Shown in pieces: positions 1 to 8,308 of a stretch of 64,000 nucleotides of DNA. Position numbers and translations under genes: made by a program. Source of the DNA: UBA1309 sp047605645 (GTDB lineage Bacteria; Bacteroidota; Bacteroidia; Bacteroidales; Dysgonomonadaceae); the NCBI GenBank assembly GCA_047605645.1, contig JASGFJ010000021.1:1-64000 (forward strand), in the 5' to 3' direction. Position 1 is the first letter of the stretch. Every line of letters starts with the position of its first letter. The notes beneath the pieces are model-generated. The model searched no databases. It was not told the origin of the DNA and saw only the letters and a list, made by a program, of their open reading frames with translations.

Positions 1-142
1 GAGCATCACTTAGGGGAGTAGTAGATGTTAAATTCTTTCTCTTTAGGCTCACAAACATTTATGCATAAACACATATTTTTACCGGTGACCCAAAACAACA
101 TCTTAAAAAGATTTGCTTCAACTGTTCAAAAGTTCTTCTCCT

Positions 143-1006
143 TTACGAAAAAACAGTTACATCTATATCTTTCCTATCCACATATTTGGGAAATTTAAAG
201 GCAGGCATCCCCAATGCCATTCCCGCATATATTTCACCATCAATATTCAGAAGATTTGCCAGCTTTCGCTTTTTATCCAACCCGATAGCAATACACACAT
301 ATCCTGTATAAAATTGGGATACTCCTAAACTTTCAGCCATTAAAGAAGCATTCTGATAAGCGAGATTCGCATCCTGTTTTCCGAAATTGCTTGTAGAAGG
401 AGCATGGAAAAACAGAACAGCCTTCGCCTCTCTTAATATAAAATCATATCCACCTCTGTATTTCTTTATCACCGCTTCCAGCTTAGGCAAGCCTTTTTTT
501 GCATCCGGAGCAACCCATCCGATGAAAGGCTTAATCAACGGATTAGTCACTTTTTTCACGGTCTCCTCAAAAACTTCGATAGTAAGCTCTGAAATCTGCT
601 TCAATAGTTCCGGATTGGTAACCAGCGTAAACCCGACTTCCTGACCGTTGCTTGCCGTAGGTGCCAGATGAGCGACATCAACAATCTGACGGAGATAATC
701 TTCCGGAACAGCGGATGACAAAAAGGCTCTGTTGGAACGTCTGGCTCGACAGAGTTCTGCAACCTGTTCGGGCGTTGGCAGATTTTCTCTGTGTAGCAGA
801 TGAACTTTCTGTGGTGGGAACTCCGAGTGGATAACCGACTCGGTAGGACATGCAGCAACACAATGTCCGCAAACAATGCAAAATTTTACATTCTGTAATC
901 CGATTTCAGACTTGGAGGTTTCCTGCGTCATAATATGCACCGGACACACTTTCACACATTTACCGCATTTAATACATGTGTGATGGTTAATTTCTATTGT
1001 TACCAT
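143..1006 (-). CDS. Nitroreductase family protein with N-terminal 2[4Fe-4S] ferredoxin domain
   Basis: 287 aa. Residues 1-60 carry two CxxCxxCxxxCP clusters (around residues 11-22 and 43-54), as in bacterial 2[4Fe-4S] ferredoxins. From about residue 85 the protein is a nitroreductase-like FMN fold, beginning with the RRSNRAF segment typical of the FMN phosphate site. Ferredoxin-nitroreductase fusions of this length are common in anaerobes and probably pass electrons from the clusters to FMN for reduction of quinones, nitro compounds or similar acceptors. The substrate cannot be told. It stands alone, with its own -7 promoter element 30 bp upstream. Confidence 0.9.
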   Translation of the reverse strand: MVTIEINHHTCIKCGKCVKVCPVHIMTQETSKSEIGLQNVKFCIVCGHCVAACPTESVIHSEFPPQKVHLLHRENLPTPEQVAELCRARRSNRAFLSSAVPEDYLRQIVDVAHLAPTASNGQEVGFTLVTNPELLKQISELTIEVFEETVKKVTNPLIKPFIGWVAPDAKKGLPKLEAVIKKYRGGYDFILREAKAVLFFHAPSTSNFGKQDANLAYQNASLMAESLGVSQFYTGYVCIAIGLDKKRKLANLLNIDGEIYAGMALGMPAFKFPKYVDRKDIDVTVFS

Positions 1007-1034
1007 TCTTCGTTGATCTTATATATTTCTTTTT

Positions 1035-1042
1035 CAAAAATA
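1035..1042 (-). promoter_or_regulatory. Putative -7 promoter element of the ferredoxin-nitroreductase gene
   Basis: The minus strand reads TATTTTTG, matching the Bacteroidota -7 consensus TAnnTTTG, 28 bp ahead of the ATG at 1006. No clear -33 TTTG was found. Confidence 0.45.
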
Positions 1043-1156
1043 ACAAATACAGCCCTATCTATCACAAAATATTAGTATTATTAAACTTCATTTCGATCAA
1101 TAAAGGAAGTTTAAACTGATAGAGTAAAAATTGCAAGTCTCGCCCAGTGAGGCAAA

Positions 1157-2227
1157 TCAGTCCTGTTTTTGATAGAAAAATCGTTGCACTTTCTTCACTT
1201 CTGAGCTAAAAAGAGCTTGTATTTTTTCAGTCTTTTCTTTAAAGAAAGACAACTCTACTTTTGGAGAGCCTTTCACCGACATCTTCTTCCAGGAACCAAC
1301 AATTTCACCATTAAGCATAACCGTTGGCGAGAACAAACCATTTTTTGTCATCACTTTACTATAATGAACCTCTTCAATCATCTCCGAACGTTCTTTGTAG
1401 CTGACCACAAATTCATCGAAAGGGGAAAGCAACAATGCAGAAACTTTATTACCGGGAGGTATCTTGATATCATTCTTCATCCAGAAATCACGACCATTTA
1501 TCTTTTCGCAAACGAAATCGTGCTTTATTGATTCCAGAGATTGCTTACATTCAGTCATTGACAGCCCCGACCACCAGGCAAAGTCCTGAATTGTTGCCGG
1601 AGCATGACTTGTAAAAAATTTTCGTGCCAAACGCTCCAAAGCTTCTTCTTTGGATATGGCCTCTTTCCGGGGAACGAACTCTTCGAGCAAAGTAAATGTT
1701 TGCTGTTTGCCCTTGATGCATCCGTTAACAATAAGCCCTTCCATTTCGGCATACTGAATCACTCGATTTAAAACATCGATATCATCAATAACAATGTCGT
1801 GCAAGACAAGGCCCTCTGTTATTTCCTGTTTGGTAAGATGCTTATTTCCTTCAAGGACTTTTACCAATCCCGGCATTGCTTTGTAAATAGATGCCTCATC
1901 CACACCCTGCATTCTTGCATAAGATTGATAAATAGGTTTCAATCGGGGATTGGATAGATCAAACATCCAATAAATATCTTCTGACGACACAAAATGCCAG
2001 GTCGGACGTAAAATATGGGTTCGAATAATTGTTCCCGTATTAAGCGCCTTCTCAACATCTTGCACAATGCTGCCTTGTAAACGCGATCCGATAGCCCATT
2101 TTGCCAATTCGAGCGATTGCGACTGCATGGCTCCCATCCACGCAACGACTTCGTGAGGTTCTTTCAGGTTATGAGTAGCCAGTAACTGATTGTGTAAGCG
2201 CATTTGTAGGATATCGGATGTATTCAT
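1157..2227 (-). CDS. Winged-helix DNA-binding protein of the AlkZ/YcaQ-like DNA glycosylase family
   Basis: 356 aa. The protein matches the HTH_42 (winged-helix) family, whose characterised members AlkZ and YcaQ are DNA glycosylases that excise bulky alkyl lesions or unhook interstrand crosslinks. The N-terminus has the AMQSQSLELAKWAI segment with a Q35-S36-Q37 triad, equivalent to the QxQ catalytic signature of AlkZ-type enzymes. A second conserved block (SHAPATIQDFAWWSGL) lies near residues 210-225. It is a monocistronic minus-strand gene with no resistance or biosynthetic cluster beside it, so a general repair role is more likely than self-protection against a toxin. Activity is inferred from family only. 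Confidence 0.8.
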   Translation of the reverse strand: MNTSDILQMRLHNQLLATHNLKEPHEVVAWMGAMQSQSLELAKWAIGSRLQGSIVQDVEKALNTGTIIRTHILRPTWHFVSSEDIYWMFDLSNPRLKPIYQSYARMQGVDEASIYKAMPGLVKVLEGNKHLTKQEITEGLVLHDIVIDDIDVLNRVIQYAEMEGLIVNGCIKGKQQTFTLLEEFVPRKEAISKEEALERLARKFFTSHAPATIQDFAWWSGLSMTECKQSLESIKHDFVCEKINGRDFWMKNDIKIPPGNKVSALLLSPFDEFVVSYKERSEMIEEVHYSKVMTKNGLFSPTVMLNGEIVGSWKKMSVKGSPKVELSFFKEKTEKIQALFSSEVKKVQRFFYQKQD

Positions 2228-2652
2228 TTATATTTTATATTTATTTGTGTTTTATAAAACGAAGTATGATTTTTATTAAATCACTCCAAATAATAATTAA
2301 AAAAAAACAGGTGAGTCCGTTTAAGCAATCGGATAGAGCTCAATGCTTTTCAATAATTTACAAGATAAAAGCTTTCAACTTTATAAGTTAAATACCAAAT
2401 ATGAATTCAAGTCCATTCTCTTTTAAACCAAACACATACTACATTGTATTCAACGATACTCAGAGTATCTATTCAAAACTTTACTAAAACATTCGGATCT
2501 CAACTTATCTATTTTCAAAGTTAAAGTTTTATGTGACTCAATTGAAAGAAACAATCCAAAATTTCACTTACCAAACCGATAATTTCAACCATTAACGAAG
2601 TATATCTAAGCGAATAAAATAAAAAATGGCCTAATTATCCATTTATTATATG
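2228..2652. other. AT-rich intergenic stretch without a recognised gene
   Basis: Between the divergent AlkZ-like gene and the thiamin operon leader. I see no conserved ORF, RNA or repeat in it. Its right end supplies the thi operon promoter. Confidence 0.6.
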
Positions 2653-2660
2653 TAAGTTTG
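2653..2660 (+). promoter_or_regulatory. -7 promoter element of the thi operon
   Basis: TAAGTTTG matches TAnnTTTG. A transcript starting 5-8 bases downstream would begin right at the riboswitch, which supports the assignment. Confidence 0.6.
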
Positions 2661-2662
2661 CC

Positions 2663-2756
2663 CTATCTCTGTTAGGGGTGCTCTTGAATGAGAGCTGAGA
2701 TTAAACCCTTGAACCTGACATGTTGTAATTGACATCGTAGGGAAACGGATATATAG
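2663..2756 (+). ncRNA. TPP (THI-element) riboswitch
   Basis: The aptamer core motifs are present in the correct order: GGGGTG (2675-2680), a small P3 hairpin of CTCT...AGAG, CTGAGA (2695-2700), ACCCTTGAACCTGA (2705-2718), then ATCGTAGGGAAAC (2734-2746). P1 can form between TCTGTT (2668-2673) and AACGGA (2744-2749) with one G-U pair. It lies 170 bp ahead of thiM and just before a terminator hairpin, so TPP binding probably represses the thiamin salvage operon by premature termination. Confidence 0.95.
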
Positions 2757-2784
2757 ATTAGAAAATATTTTTTTTAATATAATC

Positions 2785-2818
2785 AACCGTTTCGTATGCT
2801 CGAAGCGGTTTTTTTTAT
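2785..2818 (+). terminator. Rho-independent terminator hairpin of the TPP riboswitch expression platform
   Basis: A 10-bp stem (2785-2794 with 2801-2810, one G-U pair, loop TATGCT) is followed by an unbroken run of T. It is placed after the aptamer and before thiM, so it is a regulated attenuator. Confidence 0.88.
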
Positions 2819-2926
2819 TTCCATGAGAAGAGCACACCGATTCAGACATCAGAATCATGCCTAAAGAGTAAAAACGGACAAATTAATACTATATCAATCT
2901 GAAACTAAGTAAATAAAACGACGAAT

Positions 2927-3721
2927 ATGATTCATATTGAACAACTTACCCGGGATCTAAATCTGATAAGAGAACAATCTCCGCTTGTACACAACATCAC
3001 CAATTACGTAGTCATGAATAATACGGCAAATGCATTGTTGGCAATTGGAGCATCTCCCGTAATGGCACATGCAATAGACGAAGTGGAAGAGATGGCAACA
3101 ATCGCATCATCATTAGTCATCAATATTGGAACATTAGAAGCCGCGTGGGTGGAAGCCATGCTTATAGCTGGTAAAACCGCACAGCAAAGATCTATTCCGG
3201 TGGTTTTTGATCCAGTAGGAGCCGGAGCGACTTCCTACCGTTCAAAAGTATGCAAGCAATTGATTCAAACCTGCAAACCGACTATCATCCGGGGAAATGC
3301 TTCGGAGATAATGGCACTGCTGGATACAGGAATACAGACTAAAGGCGTAGACAGCACCAATACATCTGATGCCGCCTTAAACCCGGCAAAGGCATTGGCT
3401 GCTCAGACAGGAGCTATTGTGGTCATCAGCGGCGAAACAGATTATATAACCGATGGGACAGCAGTTGAATGGGTGAAGAATGGAAATCCAATGATGGCTA
3501 AAGTGACCGGAATGGGATGCACAGCGACTGCTCTTGTTGGAGCTTTTGCGGCTGTAAATTCCAATCCGTTGGAAGCAGCTACACACGCAATGTCGGTGAT
3601 GGGCATAGCAGGAGAAATCGCCGCGGCTTTGTCGAAAGGCAACGGAAGCCTGCAAATAAACTTTCTTGACACATTATTCAACCTGAATGAAGAAGTCATA
3701 AAAAATAGCATCAGGTTATGA
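2927..3721 (+). CDS. thiM: Hydroxyethylthiazole kinase ThiM
   Basis: 264 aa, the usual length. It phosphorylates 4-methyl-5-(2-hydroxyethyl)thiazole so that the salvaged thiazole can enter thiamin synthesis. Visible family signatures are SPLVHNITNYVVMNNTAN near residue 19, the DPVGAGATSYR block near 96, RGNASEI near 122, and the C-terminal GTGC-like segment written here as GMGCTATALVGAF around 194. The gene is first after the TPP riboswitch, and its stop overlaps the start of thiE by 4 bp (ATGA), indicating translational coupling. Confidence 0.95.
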   Translation: MIHIEQLTRDLNLIREQSPLVHNITNYVVMNNTANALLAIGASPVMAHAIDEVEEMATIASSLVINIGTLEAAWVEAMLIAGKTAQQRSIPVVFDPVGAGATSYRSKVCKQLIQTCKPTIIRGNASEIMALLDTGIQTKGVDSTNTSDAALNPAKALAAQTGAIVVISGETDYITDGTAVEWVKNGNPMMAKVTGMGCTATALVGAFAAVNSNPLEAATHAMSVMGIAGEIAAALSKGNGSLQINFLDTLFNLNEEVIKNSIRL

Positions 3722-4356
3722 AAGTGGTCGATTTAAGCCTGTATTTGGTTACCGATTCATCTTTATCCTTAGGCCGGTCATTGGAATATGTTGTGGAAGA
3801 AGCAGTCAAAGGCGGAGTTACCATGATTCAGCTTCGGGAAAAAGCATGTTCATCCAACGTATTTTATGAGCAGGCCATCCGGTTAAAGAAATGCTTAAAG
3901 CCGTACAAGATCCCACTCATAATCAATGACAGACTAGATATTGCATTGGCATGCGATGCGGAAGGATTGCATATCGGGCAATCCGATTTACCTTACCCTA
4001 TAGCAAGGAAGTTGTTGGGTAAAGACAAAATCATTGGCCTATCGGTCGAAAAAATGCAAGATGCCGTCGATGCAAACGAATTGGATGTAGATTATATCGG
4101 GATATCCCCTGTTTTCAGCACTCCTACCAAAATAGATACAGCGAAAGCTTTAGGATTGGATGGAGTTCGCGCGATTACCCGACTCTCCCGACATCCGAGC
4201 GTCGGAATCGGAGGAATAAATTCTTCGAATGCACAGGCAATTATCGAGGCCGGAGCAGATGGCATTTCGGTTGTTTCCGCCATTATGTCCGCCCCTGATC
4301 CGCAATCAGCAGCATCACAATTATTCAGAATTATTCATCAATCAAAAAACACATAA
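3718..4356 (+). CDS. thiE: Thiamin phosphate synthase ThiE
   Basis: 212 aa. It couples HMP pyrophosphate to thiazole phosphate to give thiamin phosphate. Motifs: LYLVTD at the N-terminus, GGVTMIQLREK near residue 33, INDRLDIAL near 67, GLHIGQSD near 80, DYIGISPVF near 122, and GIGGINSSNA plus GADGISVVSAI near the C-terminus, which form the phosphate sites of the TIM barrel. The start overlaps the thiM stop, and tenA begins 6 bp after its stop, so the four genes are one transcript. Confidence 0.95.
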   Translation: MKVVDLSLYLVTDSSLSLGRSLEYVVEEAVKGGVTMIQLREKACSSNVFYEQAIRLKKCLKPYKIPLIINDRLDIALACDAEGLHIGQSDLPYPIARKLLGKDKIIGLSVEKMQDAVDANELDVDYIGISPVFSTPTKIDTAKALGLDGVRAITRLSRHPSVGIGGINSSNAQAIIEAGADGISVVSAIMSAPDPQSAASQLFRIIHQSKNT

Positions 4357-4362
4357 CCATAT

Positions 4363-5013
4363 ATGAAATGGAGTGAACAAGCATGGCTTTCTGCCAAACC
4401 CATTTATGATAAAATACTGGAATTACCATTTATCCTGGAGTTGATGAACGGTACTTTGTCCGAGGACAAATTTATTTTTTACATTCGTCAGGATGCGCTC
4501 TATCTGGCTGAATACGGGAAAATATTAACCGGAATAGCATCCCGATTGAATAAACCGGAACACATCGAAGCTTTTGTTGGATTTGCAGGAGAAAGCATTC
4601 GTGTGGAGAATGCCCTGCACGCATCTTTTGTGCATGCTCTGAAAAAAGAGAAAAACGAACCCTCGCCCAGTTGTTTATTATACACCTCCTACCTCCACAA
4701 GCAAATAAGCAATGCTCGGGTCGAAGTGGCATTAGCAGCCGTTTTACCTTGCTTCCGGATCTACAAAGAGGTAGGTGATTACATTCTAAAAAATCAGGCA
4801 AAAGAAGGCAATAGGTACCAAAGCTGGATAGATACGTATGGAGGGGAAGAGTTTGAAAATTCGGTTTCTACAGCCATCGCAATTTGTGATGAAATCGCAT
4901 CGAAATGCACAGAAGAACAACAACAAGCAATGACCGAAGCCTACATAACATGTTCCAGGTTTGAATGGATGTTTTGGGAAAGTGCATATCGATTAGAACC
5001 GTGGAAAATATAG
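4363..5013 (+). CDS. tenA: TenA-type aminopyrimidine aminohydrolase / thiaminase II
   Basis: 216 aa helical protein of the TenA/THI-4 family. The known role is hydrolysis of thiamin breakdown products (aminomethyl-HMP) to HMP for reuse. Family features: a YIRQDALYLAEYGKIL segment near residue 40, an F.GFA.E run near 70, and the C-terminal FEWMFWESAYRLEPW block with the expected Glu. It sits between thiE and thiD in a riboswitch-controlled operon, which supports a salvage role over thiamin degradation. Confidence 0.92.
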   Translation: MKWSEQAWLSAKPIYDKILELPFILELMNGTLSEDKFIFYIRQDALYLAEYGKILTGIASRLNKPEHIEAFVGFAGESIRVENALHASFVHALKKEKNEPSPSCLLYTSYLHKQISNARVEVALAAVLPCFRIYKEVGDYILKNQAKEGNRYQSWIDTYGGEEFENSVSTAIAICDEIASKCTEEQQQAMTEAYITCSRFEWMFWESAYRLEPWKI

Positions 5014-5104
5014 AAAAAGACAGTACAGTAAAGCTGAATGTAGCTTTTATTAAATGCCAAAAATCAGGAAAACATCATTCCATCTGGCAGAAATAGTCAA
5101 TCGT

Positions 5105-5917
5105 ATGAGAAAACAGTATAAAAGAACATTATCCATCGCCGGGAGTGATCCGAGCGGTGGCGCAGGCATTCAGGCCGATTTGAAAACATTTTCAGCTTGT
5201 GGCTGTTATGGAGCGACAGCCATTGTAGCTGTTGTTGACGAGAACACAGTGGGAGTAACTGGCGTACATCCGATTCCGGTGCCCTTTGTTACAGGACAAA
5301 TCAAATCGGTACTTGACGATATCGGTGCAGATGCCATAAAAATAGGAATGCTCCATTCATCCGAATTGATTCGAGCCGTAAAGGACACCTTACTCGATTA
5401 TAGTATCAAAAACATTGTTTTGGATCCGGTCATGGTAGCCACCTCCGGTGATACACTATTGCAGGAGGAAGCCATAAAAACATTAAAAGAAGAACTCATT
5501 CCTTACACACGAGTCATCACTCCTAATATTCCGGAAGCAGAAATATTGCTGGGCAGGAAAATACGCAAACAAAGCGATTTACCTTTGGTCATTAAAGACT
5601 TATCTTTCGGGCGTTCGGTATCGGTGTTGCTAAAAGCCGGGCACCTAACCGAAAATGACTTAACGGACGTGTTCTACAATGCCGAGACAGACGAAACGAC
5701 TGAACTCCAATCGAAACGGATAAATACCCGCAACACACATGGCACAGGATGCACTTTCTCTTCGGCGATAGCAGCCTTCCTTGCCCACGGACTATCCTTA
5801 AACGAAGCCGTGATACGAGCAAAAGAATATATGAACAAAGCCATTTTAGCCGGCGCCGGTTACGACATCGGAAAAGGACATGGCCCGGTACATCATTTCT
5901 TTAATTTCTGGGAGTAA
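5105..5917 (+). CDS. thiD: Hydroxymethylpyrimidine / phosphomethylpyrimidine kinase ThiD
   Basis: 270 aa from the chosen ATG; an in-frame ATG at 5054 would add 17 residues that look unlike the family, so the internal start, which directly precedes RTLSIAGSDPSGGAGIQAD, is preferred. It phosphorylates HMP and then HMP-P. Other motifs: KIGML near residue 76, VLDPVMVATSGD, TPNIPEAEILLG, and NTHGTGCTFSSAIAAFLA with the catalytic GTGC Cys. It is the last gene of the operon thiM-thiE-tenA-thiD. No thiC, thiG or thiH is present here, so this locus handles salvage. Confidence 0.93.
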   Translation: MRKQYKRTLSIAGSDPSGGAGIQADLKTFSACGCYGATAIVAVVDENTVGVTGVHPIPVPFVTGQIKSVLDDIGADAIKIGMLHSSELIRAVKDTLLDYSIKNIVLDPVMVATSGDTLLQEEAIKTLKEELIPYTRVITPNIPEAEILLGRKIRKQSDLPLVIKDLSFGRSVSVLLKAGHLTENDLTDVFYNAETDETTELQSKRINTRNTHGTGCTFSSAIAAFLAHGLSLNEAVIRAKEYMNKAILAGAGYDIGKGHGPVHHFFNFWE

Positions 5918-6004
5918 CCATGACACGGCGATGATTTCCTGTATATTATTCATAATCGCAACATGTAAAACCAGGGTCATTCTCCGGAATAGGACTTTCC
6001 ATGA

Positions 6005-6622
6005 AAAGTTAAAGAGGGTGAACACGAGGAAGGAAACATCCGGGGAGAAAAACTTATTGACTTCGAGGTACTCAAGCGTTCCCATTTGCGCTGGGGAGTT
6101 ATTGCCCAGTTTTTCTACAACGGAGGACAAACGGCTATAAACGCCATGTTTCTTATTTATTGCTGCAAATACGTAGGCCTGCACGAAAGTGTTGCAACGA
6201 CCTATTTCGGATTCTATATGCTTGCTTTTCTCCTTGGTAGATGGATAGGCACTTTCCTGATGGTAAAAATAAAACCACAACACCTGCTTGTACTCTATGC
6301 ACTAATTAATATTGTTTTATGTGGTGTAATTACTATCTTTGGTGGTATGATCGGATTGTACGCCATGCTTGCCGTAGCATTCTTCATGTCGATTATGTAT
6401 CCCACGCAATTTTCTTTGGCTCTGAAAGATCTGGGAAGTAAAACAAAAAGTGGTTCAGCTTTTCTCGTGATGGCTATTGTTGGGAACGTGGTACTGCCTC
6501 CGCTTACAGGACATTTAATGGATTTATATGGCCATCTCTATCATTTTGCATACATGATTCCGATGATATGCTTTATTTTTTGTGCTTACTACGGATGGAA
6601 AGGATATAAAGTTATAAATTAA
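6005..6622 (+). pseudogene. C-terminal half of a FucP-type L-fucose:H+ symporter (MFS), N-terminus lost
   Basis: In this frame the open segment runs from just after a TGA (6002-6004) to 6622 and has no ATG near its start; the first initiator-like codon is TTG at 6086. It encodes the central cytoplasmic loop followed by about six membrane helices, including LRWGVIAQFFYNGGQ, AFFMSIMYPTQFSLALKDLG and LPPLTGHLMD, which match the second half of FucP-family permeases. Full-length members are about 400-440 aa, and this has about 205. The first six helices are absent because thiD ends only 87 bp upstream. A neighbouring frame (about 5930-6030) may hold a scrap of helix 6 (ISCILFII) and the following HEKLKR loop, suggesting a frameshift as well as a deletion. 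Confidence 0.7.
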
Positions 6623-6780
6623 TCCTTTAGAAAGAGAGCCGGGATACGACTATTTGAAGGATGAAAAGAATATAATAAATGATAGATTAAACAATGGAAT
6701 AAAGCCAGTTCCCCGTTTAGACATTTCCGGTTATACGTGAATAGATCAGGGTGACTTTATTCCTCTAAAGAAATATTCAG

Positions 6781-7173
6781 ATGAAAGAAAAAGATGGATA
6801 TCCGCAAAAAAGCTATAAAGGAGCAACAAAACGCTATTGCCAGACATTGGATCTCAAAGACGATCCGGCATTAATCGAAGAATACGTGAAACGGCACAGT
6901 GAAGCTCTTCATTGGCCGGAAATAAACGAAGGAATACGTTCCGTGGGTATTCTGGAAATGGAAATATACCTTTTGGGAACCCGGCTTTTCATGATAGTAG
7001 AAACGCCGCCGGATTTCAACTGGGAAGAAGCTTTTGTACAATTAGCCAAGCTGCCGCGACAGGAAGAATGGGAGGAATACATGGCTATTTTCCAGCAAGC
7101 AAAAGCCGGAGCCACTTCTGCGGAGAAATGGCAACAGATGGATCGCATTTTTCATTTGTACGAGAAAAAATAA
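6781..7173 (+). CDS. L-rhamnose/L-fucose mutarotase family protein (DUF718)
   Basis: 130 aa, slightly longer than the roughly 105-aa RhaM because of an N-terminal extension. It keeps the family pattern RYCQTLDLKDDPALIEEY near residue 18, the HSEALHWPEI segment with the catalytic-type His, GIRSVGILEMEIYLLGTRLFMIVE in mid-protein, and a C-terminal WQQMDRIFHL. Members interconvert the anomers of L-rhamnose or L-fucose. It lies 158 bp after the broken FucP remnant, which hints at a former fucose gene set, so L-fucose mutarotase is at least as likely as the rhamnose enzyme. Confidence 0.85.
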   Translation: MKEKDGYPQKSYKGATKRYCQTLDLKDDPALIEEYVKRHSEALHWPEINEGIRSVGILEMEIYLLGTRLFMIVETPPDFNWEEAFVQLAKLPRQEEWEEYMAIFQQAKAGATSAEKWQQMDRIFHLYEKK

Positions 7174-7244
7174 ACATCCGCAAAAGCACGTATTTTACTT
7201 ACATAAAGGACAACGAGAAATAAGTAGAAAACAAAGACATTGAA

Positions 7245-7295
7245 CAGAGTCTATATCAAGTCGGGTACCTGATATAGACTTTGTTTTTTGTTTTA
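7245..7295 (+). terminator. Strong rho-independent terminator after the mutarotase gene
   Basis: An 11-bp perfect stem (7248-7258 with 7270-7280, extendable by a few pairs including a G-U) and an 11-nt loop are followed by TTGTTTTTTGTTTT. Confidence 0.88.
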
Positions 7296-7500
7296 TGGAA
7301 ATTCCGGTTCTTATCGTCTGAACTTTCATCTCCGTTTTTCGCTCTTTTAGCAGCATATTTCGCAGGAAAAAGGGTTATATTTATTTTCGGGCAGCACTTG
7401 TCTTATTTCAAGAAACGTCATATCATCCCGAAAAATAAAGATTCGTTCAAGACATTTCTCTTTAAAACCAATATCTCTTTTACGATTTAGTTGCTTTGCT
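7296..7500. other. Intergenic stretch between mutarotase terminator and the CAT-like gene promoter
   Basis: Together with the flanking hairpin this belongs to a gap of nearly 500 bp (7174-7669). The only open frame here shows no family resemblance, and I see nothing else. Confidence 0.5.
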
Positions 7501-7508
7501 TAAATTTG
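7501..7508 (+). promoter_or_regulatory. Putative -7 promoter element for the CAT-like/HD hydrolase pair
   Basis: TAAATTTG matches TAnnTTTG and would give a leader of about 155 nt before the ATG at 7670. Confidence 0.45.
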
Positions 7509-7669
7509 CCTTTGGAAAATGTACAGATAAAATTTTGCAAGATGTACATATTCCAATAATATAAACACCACCGAATAAAACGAAGGTTGATTTTTTTATT
7601 AGATCACCTCAAAACCATGATTGAAAAATCATGCCTATTCCAAACATCTAACAGTAAAAACCTAACTGT

Positions 7670-8299
7670 ATGAAAACATTAATAAATATAGAGAATTGGG
7701 TCCGTAAAGAACATTATCTCTTTTTCTCTCAATTTGACGAACCTTTTTATGGCATTGTTACGAAAGTAGATTGTACCAATGCTTATCGGATTGCAAAGAA
7801 AAAGCATATTTCATTTTACCTCTATTATCTCTACCGCGTATTGAAAACGGTCAACGAGATAGAAAATTTCAAATACCGAATCATCGATAAAGAAGTTTAT
7901 CTGTATGACAGAATTGATGTCTCCTCTACCATAGATCGGCCAAACAAGACGTTTGGATTTGCTTATATTGATTATCAAGAAAATGAAAATCTCTTCTACG
8001 AAAAAGCTTGCCAAATAGTGGACGAAGTACGTCAATCCGACGCATTAATAACAGCAGGAGCAGATGAAAACCTTATTCATTCTTCGGCAGTTCCGTGGAT
8101 AGATTTCACGGGGATTTCACATGCTCGAAATTTCAGGTCAACGGATAGTTGCCCTAAATTTTCGTATGGGAAAGTGACCGAAGACAATGGAAAAAGAACA
8201 ATGCCGATTTCCATACACGTCCATCACGGATTAGTGGATGGATATCACCTCGGATTATTTATGGAAAGATTTCAAGAATTGATGAACGAAGCTGGTTAA
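7670..8299 (+). CDS. Chloramphenicol O-acetyltransferase-like (type A CAT family) protein
   Basis: 209 aa, close to the 213-219 aa of classical CAT. The C-terminal HHGLVDGYH motif has the catalytic His (H186) and the structural Asp (D190) in the HxxxDG arrangement. The N-terminal WVRKEHYLFF and mid-protein PWIDFTGISHARN segments also follow the CAT pattern. It presumably transfers acetyl from acetyl-CoA to a small hydroxyl acceptor. Chromosomal Bacteroidota homologues of this kind are often not resistance genes, so activity on chloramphenicol is uncertain. The HD-hydrolase gene begins 9 bp downstream, suggesting one transcript. Confidence 0.85.
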   Translation: MKTLINIENWVRKEHYLFFSQFDEPFYGIVTKVDCTNAYRIAKKKHISFYLYYLYRVLKTVNEIENFKYRIIDKEVYLYDRIDVSSTIDRPNKTFGFAYIDYQENENLFYEKACQIVDEVRQSDALITAGADENLIHSSAVPWIDFTGISHARNFRSTDSCPKFSYGKVTEDNGKRTMPISIHVHHGLVDGYHLGLFMERFQELMNEAG

Positions 8300-8308
8300 C
8301 GAAAAAAA

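Noticed and set aside
2646..2858. Minus-strand frame across the riboswitch
   Set aside because: It is the antisense of the TPP aptamer and its terminator.
7281..7490. 69-codon frame after the mutarotase terminator
   Set aside because: Begins within the terminator T run and has no family resemblance.
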